Both the position numbers and the translations under genes were made by a program. From Hemicentrotus pulcherrimus (taxonomy: Eukaryota; Echinodermata; Echinoidea; Camarodonta; Strongylocentrotidae), in the NCBI GenBank assembly GCA_003118195.1, contig BEXV01001794.1, forward strand, positions 77,010-87,516: DNA of 10,507 nt, written 5' to 3'. Shown here in pieces: positions 1-7,003 of this stretch. The notes beneath the pieces were generated by a model, which was not told where the DNA came from, ran no database searches, and was given only the letters and a program-made list of their open reading frames with translations. Each line of letters begins with the position of its first letter. Position 1 is the stretch's first letter.

Positions 1-130
1 ACAGATCAACAATCAGAGACTGACACCAACAGAAAGGGAAAGAGAAGGACACATATACAAAGTCACAAAGTTGCAGATGTAGAATGAGAGGGAAAGACTT
101 GTAAACATGAGAAAGATATCATTAAGGAGA

Positions 131-172
131 GACAGAGACAGAGAAAAGGAAAGAGACAGACAGACAGACACA
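131..172. repeat. Impure GACA/GAGACA microsatellite
   Basis: Purine-rich run of gacaga units becoming (gaca)n towards its right end. It is part of a longer GA-rich stretch from the left edge of the window. Confidence 0.7.
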
Positions 173-285
173 TTAACGAGAGGCAGACAATTATTTAGTC
201 AAAAGTTTCAACAACAAAAAACGAAAGCCATACCAAAAGAAAGATTTTGAGGATATATGTGCAGGAGATCTTGCCTCAATTCCCC

Positions 286-340
286 CCTCTCTCTCTATGT
301 CTCTCTCTCTCTCCCTCTCTCTATCTCCCTTTCTGTCTCT
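286..340. repeat. CT-rich microsatellite
   Basis: Impure (CT)n with scattered CCT and ATG interruptions. On the minus strand it reads as an Arg-Glu artefact protein. Confidence 0.85.
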
Positions 341-409
341 ATTCACGTTTCTATTGATATACATTCTTTGTATATATGGGTTAATTAGTAAGGTAGTCTG
401 TAGATATTT

Positions 410-426
410 AAAAAAAAAAAAAAAAA
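410..426. repeat. Poly(A) run
   Basis: Seventeen consecutive A. It could be a retroelement tail or a simple slippage tract; no element body is recognisable next to it. Confidence 0.7.
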
Positions 427-681
427 TTGCTCTATCATTTTTGAGATGCAACCGATCATTATTTTGACAATATTGATAAGCCCAGTTCTTCATGATGACC
501 TACAAACAAATTTTGATTTCTAAGCTACACGCAATTTCCAAAATCTTCCTCTTCTCTTTATCTTTTGGAATTGCCCAAATCAATGGTTATTTTCAACAAT
601 TTATAACCACAAAAATCTTGTAATAATCTCATGCATTATGATCGGATCAACGAACTTTGTAAATGTGGAAATGTAACTCAC

Positions 682-954
682 GGTTGTGCAAGAGAATGCG
701 CTTGCCATCAAGGCAAAGGAACTTCCCATCCATGTTAGTATCATCACACCCCAGCCAGATGATCTGGATGCCGAGGTCGGCTTCGCCCAGGAATTCAACG
801 ATGAAGTCGAACTCGGATCTTACGTTTGGTATGAAGGGGAAAGATCCGAGCTCGCTGCAGAGCTGCAGGGCCTGCTCGTACGGGACGGGACCGGACCAAG
901 CCAGGCGATAGCAACTATTCGACCTCCGCAACCAACCAGCCGGGCACGTTCGAT
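682..954 (-). CDS. Exon 7: N-terminal two-thirds of a C-type lectin-like domain (CTLD)
   Basis: A 273-nt exon, phase 1 at both ends, with acceptor ttacccatttctag and a consensus GTGAGT donor. Residues 297-387 begin DRTCPAGWLRRSNSCYRL, the long-form CTLD opening with its N-terminal hairpin Cys pair (300, 311). Then come helix 1 with AxxxCxxLG (Cys 329), helix 2 (SEFDFIVEFL) and the conserved core IIWLGCDD, then DGKFLCLDG. Calcium and sugar-binding residues (EPN/QPD and WND) and the final two Cys normally lie in the missing last third, so sugar binding cannot be judged. Cys replaces the usual Leu and Trp in the WIGL and F/W-x-W positions (366, 377). Direct splicing from the HYR exon gives a consistent Asp codon, but an extra phase 1 exon in the 2.7-kb intron cannot be excluded. 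I found no partner exon in 1-681. Confidence 0.88.
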
Positions 955-963
955 CTAGAAATG

Positions 964-1041
964 GGTAATAATAATATTAATAATGATAATGATAAAAGTA
1001 TTTTTATTAATAATGACATTGACAATAATGATAATAATAGT
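964..1041. repeat. AT-rich imperfect AAT/GATAAT repeat
   Basis: Irregular runs of aat, gataat and tattaat immediately upstream of the CTLD acceptor in transcript sense. It translates to Asn/Asp-rich junk on the plus strand. Confidence 0.6.
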
Positions 1042-1120
1042 TATATTGATATGGCGCACGTAGCTAGGGTAGATAAGTTTTATCTTTTAAATTTGCATAT
1101 AACATCGTATCATACATTAA

Positions 1121-1279
1121 GAGTTAGGGTTAAGGTTATAATGTATAGGGTTAGGTCTATAAGGTTAGAGTTAGGGTTAGGGTTATAGGGGTGTGGCTAA
1201 ATAACATACTACAAAGTAATATACCATCGTACCATATAGGGTATAAGGGTTAGGGTTCAGGTTAGGGTTAAGGTTATAG
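1121..1279 (+). repeat. Degenerate interstitial telomere-like TTAGGG repeats, two blocks
   Basis: Block 1 (1121-1190) and block 2 (1236-1279) carry many ttaggg, gttaggg and ttaaggttata units, including a perfect ttagggttagggtt core near 1171. The spacing is interrupted by ggttataatgtata-like variants. Each block is preceded by a related lead-in (catcgtatcatac before the first, catcgtaccatat before the second), so a larger unit of about 120 bp seems to be duplicated. TTAGGG is the usual deuterostome telomere unit, but there is no chromosome end here, so this is an interstitial site or a satellite resembling one. Confidence 0.7.
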
Positions 1280-1900
1280 AAACCTCCCTCTCCGACTGAT
1301 TAAAATAATGCCTACCACACAAATGGTGTTGAGAAGAGGGTCGAAACATTGTAATAGGGGATACACGTCCTCTAGAGAGAGGACAAAAAGGGGTAGACCG
1401 AAGGTCCCCATTTAATTTATCTTTCGGGAAATTTAGATTTTCGTACATCGGAGAGGACTTAAAGCCGTCGGTCCCCTGGTTGGCTACTTACAAGCATAAA
1501 AAATACTTACTTCGCAGTCAGGTAAAACAAAACAAACATACAAACACCCTCGTGTGCAAATGGCGAAAATATAGCACCCCCATGACATTCTCAGCATGCT
1601 TGTCCACACCATTATTCATTCACAGTTATTCTCNACTTTGGTTTTGTGTAATTTGTATTTCAAAGTGAACACAAACTCGAAATCGGTCATCTTACTTACG
1701 GCTGCAGCAAATAAAAAAATCATTCACGAACAATTTTGGGCATGCACGCCGGTGTTGGAAGGATTACATTCTTCCAACCATCTGTCGACAATGTGGCGTT
1801 GTCGGCTAAAACTCAAGACGACATGTCGACAAAGATTTTTTTTCTCGATGACAGCACTAGCGCTAACATGCATAGCCATGTACATGTAGTAGTCTATTGC
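1280..1900. other. Intronic DNA with no recognised gene
   Basis: Moderate-GC stretch inside the intron between the HYR and CTLD exons. It includes a short hairpin (ttggaag and cttccaa arms near 1755-1780) and an ambiguous base at 1634. Short reading frames on both strands show no domain. The text around 1450-1530 has the feel of an interspersed repeat, but I cannot name it. Confidence 0.5.
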
Positions 1901-1935
1901 GAAACAACTACATGTAGGTCTATGTTAGACCGAAA

Positions 1936-2014
1936 ACTTCAGTCTCTCTAATCGTCAGCCGTTCTGCTGAGACTACGTCTGGCTCACTAGACCTCCGATT
2001 ATAGAGACTGAAGT
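1936..2014. repeat. Inverted repeat (foldback), 19-bp arms
   Basis: Left arm 1936-1954 (acttcagtctctctaatcg) and right arm 1996-2014 (cgattatagagactgaagt) are reverse complements at 18 of 19 positions, with a 41-nt loop. This could be a hairpin within an interspersed element or a small foldback transposon; no target duplication was identified. Confidence 0.75.
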
Positions 2015-2323
2015 ATGTCCTATCAGGACTGTGCGGGACTGTAGGGTACAAATGGTTCGGTTCCACCGGACCGCGATGAATGAAATATGCAACAAGATTT
2101 TTACTCTTTACATCCTCATAACTGCTGCAATTATAATAACAAGGGAAAAGCTCTCGGCGGTCTCGCCTGCATAACGCAATTCAAAATGATAAACCACAAC
2201 GTCAATGGCATAGCGCTTATCCGCATCTCGCAACAACAAATATCGTAAATTTTATGTCGTACACTTTTGAACTGGTCAAAAAAAAAAAATTTAATGCCCT
2301 GGAAGAGACATAATTTCATTTCA

Positions 2324-2792
2324 TTTGCATAAAGTACCATAAATAATCAATGGAGCAAAATCTCAAAATTCTGTGAAGAAGTTTAGTGTTCCAAATTTAG
2401 CTTTACCAGATAAGGCAAACCAAATCAAAATCGGTCAAGAAATGAGAGAGGAAAAGCAATTGTTATTTTTTGAATAAATTTGCATAAATTACCATAATTA
2501 ATCAATGGAGCAAACTCTTTACATTCTGTGTAGAAGTTAAGTGTTCCAAATTTAGCTCTATCAGATAAGGCAAATCAAATCAAAATTGGTCAAAAAATGA
2601 GGGAGGAAAAGCAATTGTTATTTTTGGAATAAATTTGCATAAATTACCATAATTAATCAATGGAGCAAACTCTTAACATTCTGTGTAGAAGTTAAGTGTT
2701 CCAAATTTAGCTCTACCAGATAAGGCAAATCAAATCAAAATTGGTCAAAAAATGAGGGAGAAGAGGCAATTTTTGTTATTTTTGGATGTCCG
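2324..2792. repeat. 155-bp tandem repeat array, three copies
   Basis: The landmark tcaatggagcaaa starts at 2347, 2502 and 2657, an exact 155-bp period. Units share tttgcataaa, ccaaatttagct, the segment agataaggcaaa, and caaaattggtcaaaaaatga with small variations. Copies 2 and 3 are nearly identical, and copy 1 has drifted. The last copy ends around 2790, where its tail changes (aagaggcaatttttg). Upstream, 2265-2323 resembles the second half of a unit (actggtcaaaa), a decayed fourth copy. No coding capacity. Confidence 0.9.
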
Positions 2793-3627
2793 ATGTGCAA
2801 GAGTTATTTATAGACTATGATACCCTTGCCATGCGATATGATATCGCTTGGCCAGGATTCGGTCAACGCATAATTGACATTCAGTGCTTTATCGCGCAAT
2901 TGTGTGAAAATAGTGCGCAAATACANAGGGGGAGGGGGGGGGGCAGATATTCCTAAAAGTAAAAGCTGTTTTCCATATGCCTCAACATGACTGTTTACAC
3001 ATTTTGTCGGAAAATTAGGTACGGATTTTCGTCTTCTTCTTCATTTGGCTTGGTGAAAAATGTTCGGTATAACGACAAGATCGATTCTGAATGTAAAATA
3101 AACTTTAGTTTGTGTTATATTCCTTGAGTCATCTCTCAAAATTAAGATATCGTGCAAAATTCACCAAAGGCCAGTACAAATCAATACCAAAAGACCGTGT
3201 CAAAAAGCAAAAAGAAAAGGACCAAGTACTCAGCTTAGACCAATATGAATACAATGGGACCGGACTTGAAACAAACATTTTATAAAATTTTTATCGTGAT
3301 TATCTTTTCCCCTTTTTCTTATCTTATTTTCCCTTTTCCTTTAATTTGTTTTTGTGTTGATCTATGAAAAATAGACTTTATAAATAAATTCATTTTTTCT
3401 CTCAAACTTTGTAATCATGATTATTATGAAATGTGAATTATCATTTTTTTTTTTTTATTTTTGCTTCTGTAAAAATTTACTTGTAACTTTGTATGAAATA
3501 TAAAGCTTTCTTTGCCATTTTATTTAGGAGAGGAAAGAATAAAAAAAACTTACAAAACGGAAAAGGAGAAAATACAAGGAAAAAAACGAAATGAAACAAT
3601 TTGAATAATTCTAAAGATCATCAATAC
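2793..3627. other. Intronic AT-rich DNA, no gene recognised
   Basis: Contains a short palindrome (gcgatatgatatcgc near 2835), an ambiguous base at 2926 beside a G-rich run (2928-2943), and T-rich and A-rich low-complexity stretches to 3600. No reading frame with domain character on either strand. Confidence 0.55.
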
Positions 3628-3864
3628 CTTTTACTGTAATACCGAACGAGCAGTCGGCGGAGTTTCCCGCGGGATCTGTAGCCGTGGCAACCACAGTATA
3701 ATCCCCGGCATCCCACAATCCTTCACTCATATCCGTTGTAACAGTCACCTGACCCGAGTCGTCTTCGGCGTCGATGGGAGGCCACGTGACATTCGCGGAA
3801 AACTCACCAGTTGCTAAGTAGACAACTTCGCTCTCTGGACAAACAATGGTCGGAGGTGTGGTAT
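3628..3864 (-). CDS. Exon 6: HYR (hyalin repeat) domain
   Basis: A 237-nt exon, phase 1 at both ends, holding exactly one HYR module (residues 218-296), with acceptor caattacag and donor AAAG before GTATTG. It begins DTTPPTIVCPESEVVYLATG, has the central W-x-x-P strand (VTWPPIDAEDDSGQVTVT), the D-x-F/W-x-x-G-x-Y-x-V segment (DAGDYTVVATATDPAGN) and ends ADCSFGITV. These are the family landmarks: two conserved Cys (226 and 289), the P-P-x-I-x-C-P start, and the A-x-D-x-A-G-N signature before the second Cys. HYR is an immunoglobulin-like fold linked to cell adhesion in hyalin and in many echinoderm surface and immune proteins. A sequon NVT (242-244) is present. Length is normal for the family. 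One module on one symmetric exon fits exon shuffling. Confidence 0.93.
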
Positions 3865-4463
3865 CTGTAATTGAAATAAAAAATAATGAAAGATAAAAAA
3901 TAAATAATTAAATGCAATTAAGAGAAGCAAATTTTTGTCGTCAATTTGACAAAAGAGAAACACAAATTGATTATCCCTCTGTATTGAGTGATCGTTTCGC
4001 CCGTCATTGCCGTATTGTATATACCAAACAAGATCACGAAAATTTACCTTTTTACAATAAATATTGAAACAAAAGTGGTGAAAATGAAGAAAACATAACG
4101 AAGATGGTTAAATTTATATTCAAATGAAGAATATATATTTTCTTCCACGTTGACATAAATCAATTTAATTAATTTTATGTTTATCATACATGACTTGTAA
4201 TATACTAATTTCTTAATCTTATCAATATTCATTACATATTCATCTGTCGTAAATACGATTTCGACATCTCAACTGTTAAACGTGATTATTTGTGTGTGTG
4301 TCATTTTACCAGTAGGCATAAGTAAAGGACGTACACAATCCAGGAATTTCATATAATAATAAATAATAAATAATAACTTTTTCATTTCTTATATGTCGCT
4401 TTTCAGGAGGGCCCTATCAAAGCGCCTTACAGATCTTTTCAAGAACAGATTTATCTTACAAAC
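3865..4463. other. Intron between stalk and HYR exons
   Basis: A 599-nt AT-rich intron with only a short (GT)n at 4291-4301 and small A/T repeats such as aataataaataataaataat near 4360. I see no gene or element in it. Confidence 0.7.
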
Positions 4464-4658
4464 CTTGAGTCCGTGTAGTCAGTCTGTGTGTAGTCGGCCT
4501 CTGTGTTGTCGGCCTCTGTGTTGTCGGTGTTGTCGGTGTTGTCGGTCTCTCTGTTGTCGGCCTCTGCGTTGTCGGTCTCTCTGTTGTCGGCCTCTGCGTT
4601 GTTTCGGGAGGAGAACTTGTGGTCGGCGCTTCAGTTATTACGCGGACATCCACCCCCA
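4464..4658 (-). CDS. Exon 5: mucin-like Thr/Pro repeat stalk
   Basis: A 195-nt exon, phase 1 at both ends, with acceptor ttccaacttgtag and donor CAAG before GTTTGT. Residues 153-217 open with [14 protein letters not shown], which completes the last strand of the SEA domain, then become a repeat stalk: TTQRP and TTERP units alternate, are interrupted by two TTP triplets, then resume and decay to TTHRL and TTRTQ. Dense Thr and Pro with no Cys is typical of an O-glycosylated, extended mucin-type spacer. The matching plus-strand reading frames rich in Cys, Leu and Ser are shadows of this repeat. The stalk separates the SEA domain from the HYR and lectin modules. Its last base (G) joins the next exon to give Asp. 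Confidence 0.85.
4465..4602 (-). repeat. Coding minisatellite, 15-bp unit for TTxRP
   Basis: On the plus strand the unit is gtcggcctctgtgtt and variants. The pattern in protein order is QRP, ERP, QRP, ERP, two 9-bp TTP triplets, QRP, QRP, HRL, RTQ, each preceded by TT. All length changes are multiples of three, as expected for a translated repeat under frame selection. Confidence 0.9.
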
Positions 4659-4741
4659 CTACAAGTTGGAAAGATCAAGATTGCAACAACAAAAAACGTT
4701 AGGCTATTGGAGAGAGAATTAACTTGTTTTCATAATATATT

Positions 4742-4768
<27 letters not shown>
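4742..4768. repeat. (GA)n microsatellite
   Basis: About thirteen uninterrupted ag dinucleotides within an intron. Confidence 0.9.
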
Positions 4769-4772
<4 letters not shown>

Positions 4773-5060
4773 CGTGTGAGATGGGTGGGTGCCGTATGCT
4801 GTGTTTATTCCAACGTGAATGATGTGTCAAACTGACTCTGAGATACGAAAAGAGGCAAATATACCAATGAACAATGATGAAGGGATAGAAATAGAGGTAG
4901 AAAGTTTAAAAAGCTATACATATCATTTTAAACTGTTCGAAAATGACAGATAACGTGGATATGCGCGTGCGCGTGAGAGGGGAGAAACAGATTAAATGCA
5001 TCGAGAAGAAAGAAAAAGGGAGAAAGAGAGAGAATATAATTTATAACGTGTATAATCATA

Positions 5061-5229
5061 CAGTCAAACCTGTCTATAGCGACCGCACAAGGGAAACGTA
5101 CACAAAAGGTAGTTTTTGTAGACACGTCGACTTTGTTCCTTTAGTACATGTTTTAATGAGAAACCATTCTCAAGGGAAATAAAAAAGGTGGTCTTTGTAG
5201 GCAGGTGATCATTAAACCAGGTTTGAATG
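5061..5229. mobile_element. MITE-like element with cagtcaaacctg terminal inverted repeats
   Basis: The left end is cagtcaaacctgtctatagc and the right end is ccaggtttgaatg, so tcaaacctg and caggtttga are perfect 9-bp inverted termini with partial agreement beyond. The interior carries two related subrepeats (aaaaggtagtttttgtagac near 5105 and aaaaaggtggtctttgtagg near 5183). Length about 169 bp and no coding capacity, so any mobility would be non-autonomous. Similar ends begin many small DNA transposons of marine invertebrates. The flanks are tataatcata and tataattgaa, which agree in tataat but give no clean target duplication, so the exact limits and superfamily are open. Confidence 0.65.
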
Positions 5230-5255
5230 TATAATTGAATTTATAAATACATTTT

Positions 5256-5281
5256 AGAGAGAGAGAGACAGACAGACAGAC
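5256..5281. repeat. GA then GACA microsatellite
   Basis: agagagagagagaca followed by three gaca units, close to the exon 4 donor in the intron. Confidence 0.85.
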
Positions 5282-5339
5282 AAAAGGGATGGGGCTTCCA
5301 GATGTCGAAACTCTGACATGGAAAAAAAAAAGAGAATAC

Positions 5340-5557
5340 CATCGGTGACAACGAATGATGTCGTATCGACACCGAGTTCGTCCAGGCCGCCATCATCGGC
5401 TGCGTCTTCAATGACGGCTTGGACCGCAGCTTGCACATCCTCCTCGACCTTCTTGAGTCGGTCTTCGATGGACCCTGCTGGCGTGGTCGTGTCTCCCGGG
5501 GCGGTCACGGGTGGAGAGAGAAGTCGGATCACGAAGTCGACGATGACGCTGCCAGAG
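5340..5557 (-). CDS. Exon 4: C-terminal half of the SEA domain with autoproteolysis motif
   Basis: A 218-nt exon that starts after the acceptor tgtctttctctag in phase 2 and ends in phase 1 at a GTATTC donor. Residues 80-152. Directly after the junction the protein reads SSGSVIVDFVIRLL. The GSVIV at 82-86 matches the G/S-V-V-V self-cleavage site of SEA domains such as those of membrane mucins, where cleavage between Gly and Ser leaves two tightly associated fragments. After the strand comes a Pro/Thr/Gly-rich insertion (about 94-109), a charged helix (IEDRLKKVEEDVQAAVQAVI) and the last strand (DTTSFVVTD), the usual SEA ending. The upstream ATG at 5571 is intronic: the polypyrimidine-AG lies downstream of it, and only that AG restores the SEA frame. 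Exon GC is clearly higher than in the flanking introns. Confidence 0.9.
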
Positions 5558-6328
5558 CTAGAGAAAGACATTTTGTAAGTATTACCAAAGTTTAAAGCCC
5601 GTCTGTTCTATTTTGGCCAGGGGGATTAGGCCACAATACAAGGTCACTGACAGTTGGTTATTCAAATCAGCTCTCAATTAACATAATAAAAAAGGGATCA
5701 CGGGGGACCAACAGGCACTGATTAGGCATTGTTTGGTATATAGAGGGCGCAAGTAGCTATACGTAGTGTAGTGGGGCTTTAAATCGTGTTATCAGCGTAG
5801 TGCTCTCCTGATAAATATGTATCTCTTACATAATCAGGCTGCCGGAGCTATTATAGCCGGGTTGGTACTTTCCTAAGCTTTTTGGAAGCGCATAGGGACG
5901 TTACATCATAATTGGATAACATAATATGCGCTATACAAGAACGGAATATTATCATTAATTACTATTCTTAATCAGTAGTTAACACGAGAAACTTAATGTT
6001 AACTTTAAGAAATTATAAATTTCATCGACATGCTAAAGGGAGTATTTATTGCCCGACATGTCGAAAATTTTTTGAATGAAGTTAAAAGTATTAACAGGAT
6101 AGCGTGATCTTAGATAAATATTTCGATGTTATAGAAGCAGAACCTCGCTTAACATCCCATGATGAACTTTCTCGAGCCTAACCGTAATTCGGCTGAATTG
6201 TAATTTTCTTTTTTCACTCTTAAAGTACAAGCTGTGACATTTTCTTCATAACAATATTGCAAATTCTATCTGAACTTGTACAAGTCATGCTGAATTATAA
6301 TCTTAAATGCTTTTCTTTTTGCACGAAC
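5558..6328. other. Intron inside the SEA domain (phase 2)
   Basis: A 771-nt intron carrying a truncated SINE (5790-5967). The remainder (5558-5789 and 5968-6328) shows no gene or clear repeat. Confidence 0.7.
5790..5967 (+). mobile_element. 5'-truncated SINE body and tail
   Basis: The 3' end (tgcgctatacaagaacggaatattatcatt) aligns with the tail of the intact SINE at 9008-9040 (agcgctatatagaaactgaatattattatt), including the gcgctata box and an ATT-type terminal repeat. Upstream is a moderately GC-rich body (tgctctcctgataaatatgt, then a segment with ggctgccggagctattatag). A tRNA-type A/B box head is not visible, so the copy is either truncated or belongs to another subfamily sharing only the tail. 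The left limit is approximate. Confidence 0.6.
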
Positions 6329-6396
6329 CTAAATCCATTGACTTGTGTGCCGTTAAATACGCCACTGAGATCGCTTCCATAGAAGACGGCGTCCAT
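6329..6396 (-). CDS. Exon 3: central part of the SEA domain
   Basis: A 68-nt exon, phase 0 at its start and phase 2 at its end. The acceptor follows a long CTTTT tract (ttcttttcttcaag) and the donor is AG before GTTCGT. It encodes residues 58-79 (MDAVFYGSDLSGVFNGTQV and on to NGF). The helix end, then a short G-x-D-L turn, then V-F-N-G and the strand V-N-G-F match the middle of SEA domains, where this strand precedes the G-S-V-V-V cleavage loop. A sequon (NGT, 72-74) is present. The initial ATG is an internal Met and not a start codon. The exon is too short for ordinary ORF tracking. It is supported because its phases are exactly those needed to join exons 2 and 4 and because the joined protein is a complete SEA domain. 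Confidence 0.85.
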
Positions 6397-6890
6397 CTTG
6401 AAGAAAAGAAAAGAAAAGAAAAGAAAGGGGGAAATGCAAGATTGTCCGATAGGTAATTGAAATAAGAACTATGTAGGAAGAATAAAAAGAAAGAAAGACC
6501 CTTGGTCATAAACTCCAAATAAGTACGACACCACCCTCTACATGTCCGAAAATGTTGAACACACGTACACAAACACCCGCACGCACGCACGCTCACAAGC
6601 AAACCCACACACAAAATATTATGCATCAATAACAGGGCTGCTGAACTCTTCACAGTCTGGGCCCCAGTCTTATACATATTGTGATTAATCGCAACTTATT
6701 TGCCATTGATATCAATCTCAACTATACTCATGATCAGAGGATATAAAACACTGCAAATTTGCGATTGATTCTGATAAATCACAACTCTTTATAAGAGGTT
6801 TAAGGCATCGTACCTTCAAAATGCAGCATAAGTTAGTGACATGGACCGAACATATATATTTACGAAATATCTTAAATCTTGTCTTCTTAC
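6397..6890. other. Intron inside the SEA domain (phase 0)
   Basis: A 494-nt intron with a CTTTT microsatellite at its 3' end (transcript sense) and a CA-rich tract (about 6558-6617). A long minus-strand reading frame across 6303-6677 runs through this intron out of frame with the SEA exon and is rejected. Confidence 0.7.
6403..6426 (-). repeat. (CTTTT)n microsatellite serving as a polypyrimidine tract
   Basis: Plus-strand (aaaag)n; in the transcript it is ctttt repeated about five times, ending only a few bases before the cttcaag acceptor of exon 3. Confidence 0.85.
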
Positions 6891-7003
6891 CGAGTTGGTG
6901 AAATTGTCAGCCAGTGATTTGTACTGAGGTGACAGATCGTTATTATACTGAGGGATGAAAGCTCGGTTCGACAGACGAACGGTGGCATCTAAGTTTACTC
7001 CAA
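6891..7003 (-). CDS. Exon 2: N-terminal third of a SEA domain
   Basis: A 113-nt exon with acceptor ccttttgtttttag and donor GTAAGA, starting in phase 1 and ending in phase 0. It encodes residues 20-57. The pattern, a hydrophobic alternating strand (NLDATVRL), then NRAFIPQYNNDLS, then the helix YKSLADNFTNS, is the classic start of a SEA domain (sperm protein, enterokinase, agrin): first beta strand, the F-x-P-x-Y-x-x-x-L segment, then helix 1. An N-glycosylation sequon (NFT, residues 53-55) lies in the helix. SEA domains sit in secreted or membrane-tethered, heavily glycosylated proteins. The domain is completed by the next two exons. In the genome the reading frame continues past the donor into intron sequence, so the exon end rests on the GTAAGA site and the join to exon 3. 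Confidence 0.88.

Larger units (their letters stand above)
1..681. other. Intron sequence after the CTLD exon; simple repeats, no exon recognised
   Basis: This should be intron, because the CTLD is unfinished at its GTGAGT donor. The missing lectin third (W, PN, WND and two Cys) is not readable on the minus strand here. The region holds GACA-like repeats, a CT-rich tract and poly(A). A minus-strand reading frame over 191-493 is largely translated simple repeat (poly-Phe, Arg-Glu) and is not a gene. Confidence 0.6.
4659..5339. other. Intron between SEA and stalk exons
   Basis: A 681-nt intron carrying a (GA)n tract (4742-4768), a TIR-flanked MITE-like element (5061-5229) and a GA/GACA tract (5256-5281). 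The donor side has a run of A (t's in transcript sense) directly after the GTATTC donor. Confidence 0.7.

Noticed and set aside
191..493. Minus-strand frame containing NWAYQYC, at first considered as the missing end of the CTLD
   Set aside because: It is in the wrong phase for the phase 1 donor of exon 7. The right phase hits a stop within about a dozen codons, it lacks WND and the final Cys pair, and the rest is translated microsatellite.
1736..1951. Plus-strand frame of 71 codons beginning MHAGVGRITFFQPSVDN
   Set aside because: It has a plausible look but no recognisable family, ends in the foldback region, and lies inside the intron of the opposite-strand gene without splice support.
4393..4835. 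Two overlapping plus-strand frames of about 110 codons, one Cys-rich and one Ser/Leu-rich
   Set aside because: Both are antisense shadows of the translated minus-strand Thr/Pro minisatellite, extended into a GA microsatellite.
5254..5571. Translation start at the ATG (5571) just upstream of SSSGSVIV
   Set aside because: A strong tgtctttctctag acceptor lies after this ATG, and splicing there joins exon 3 into a full SEA domain, so the ATG is intronic.
6303..6677. 124-codon minus-strand frame with a Cys-rich start and hydrophobic middle
   Set aside because: It crosses the CTTTT microsatellite and reads the SEA exon in a different frame from the one that completes the domain.
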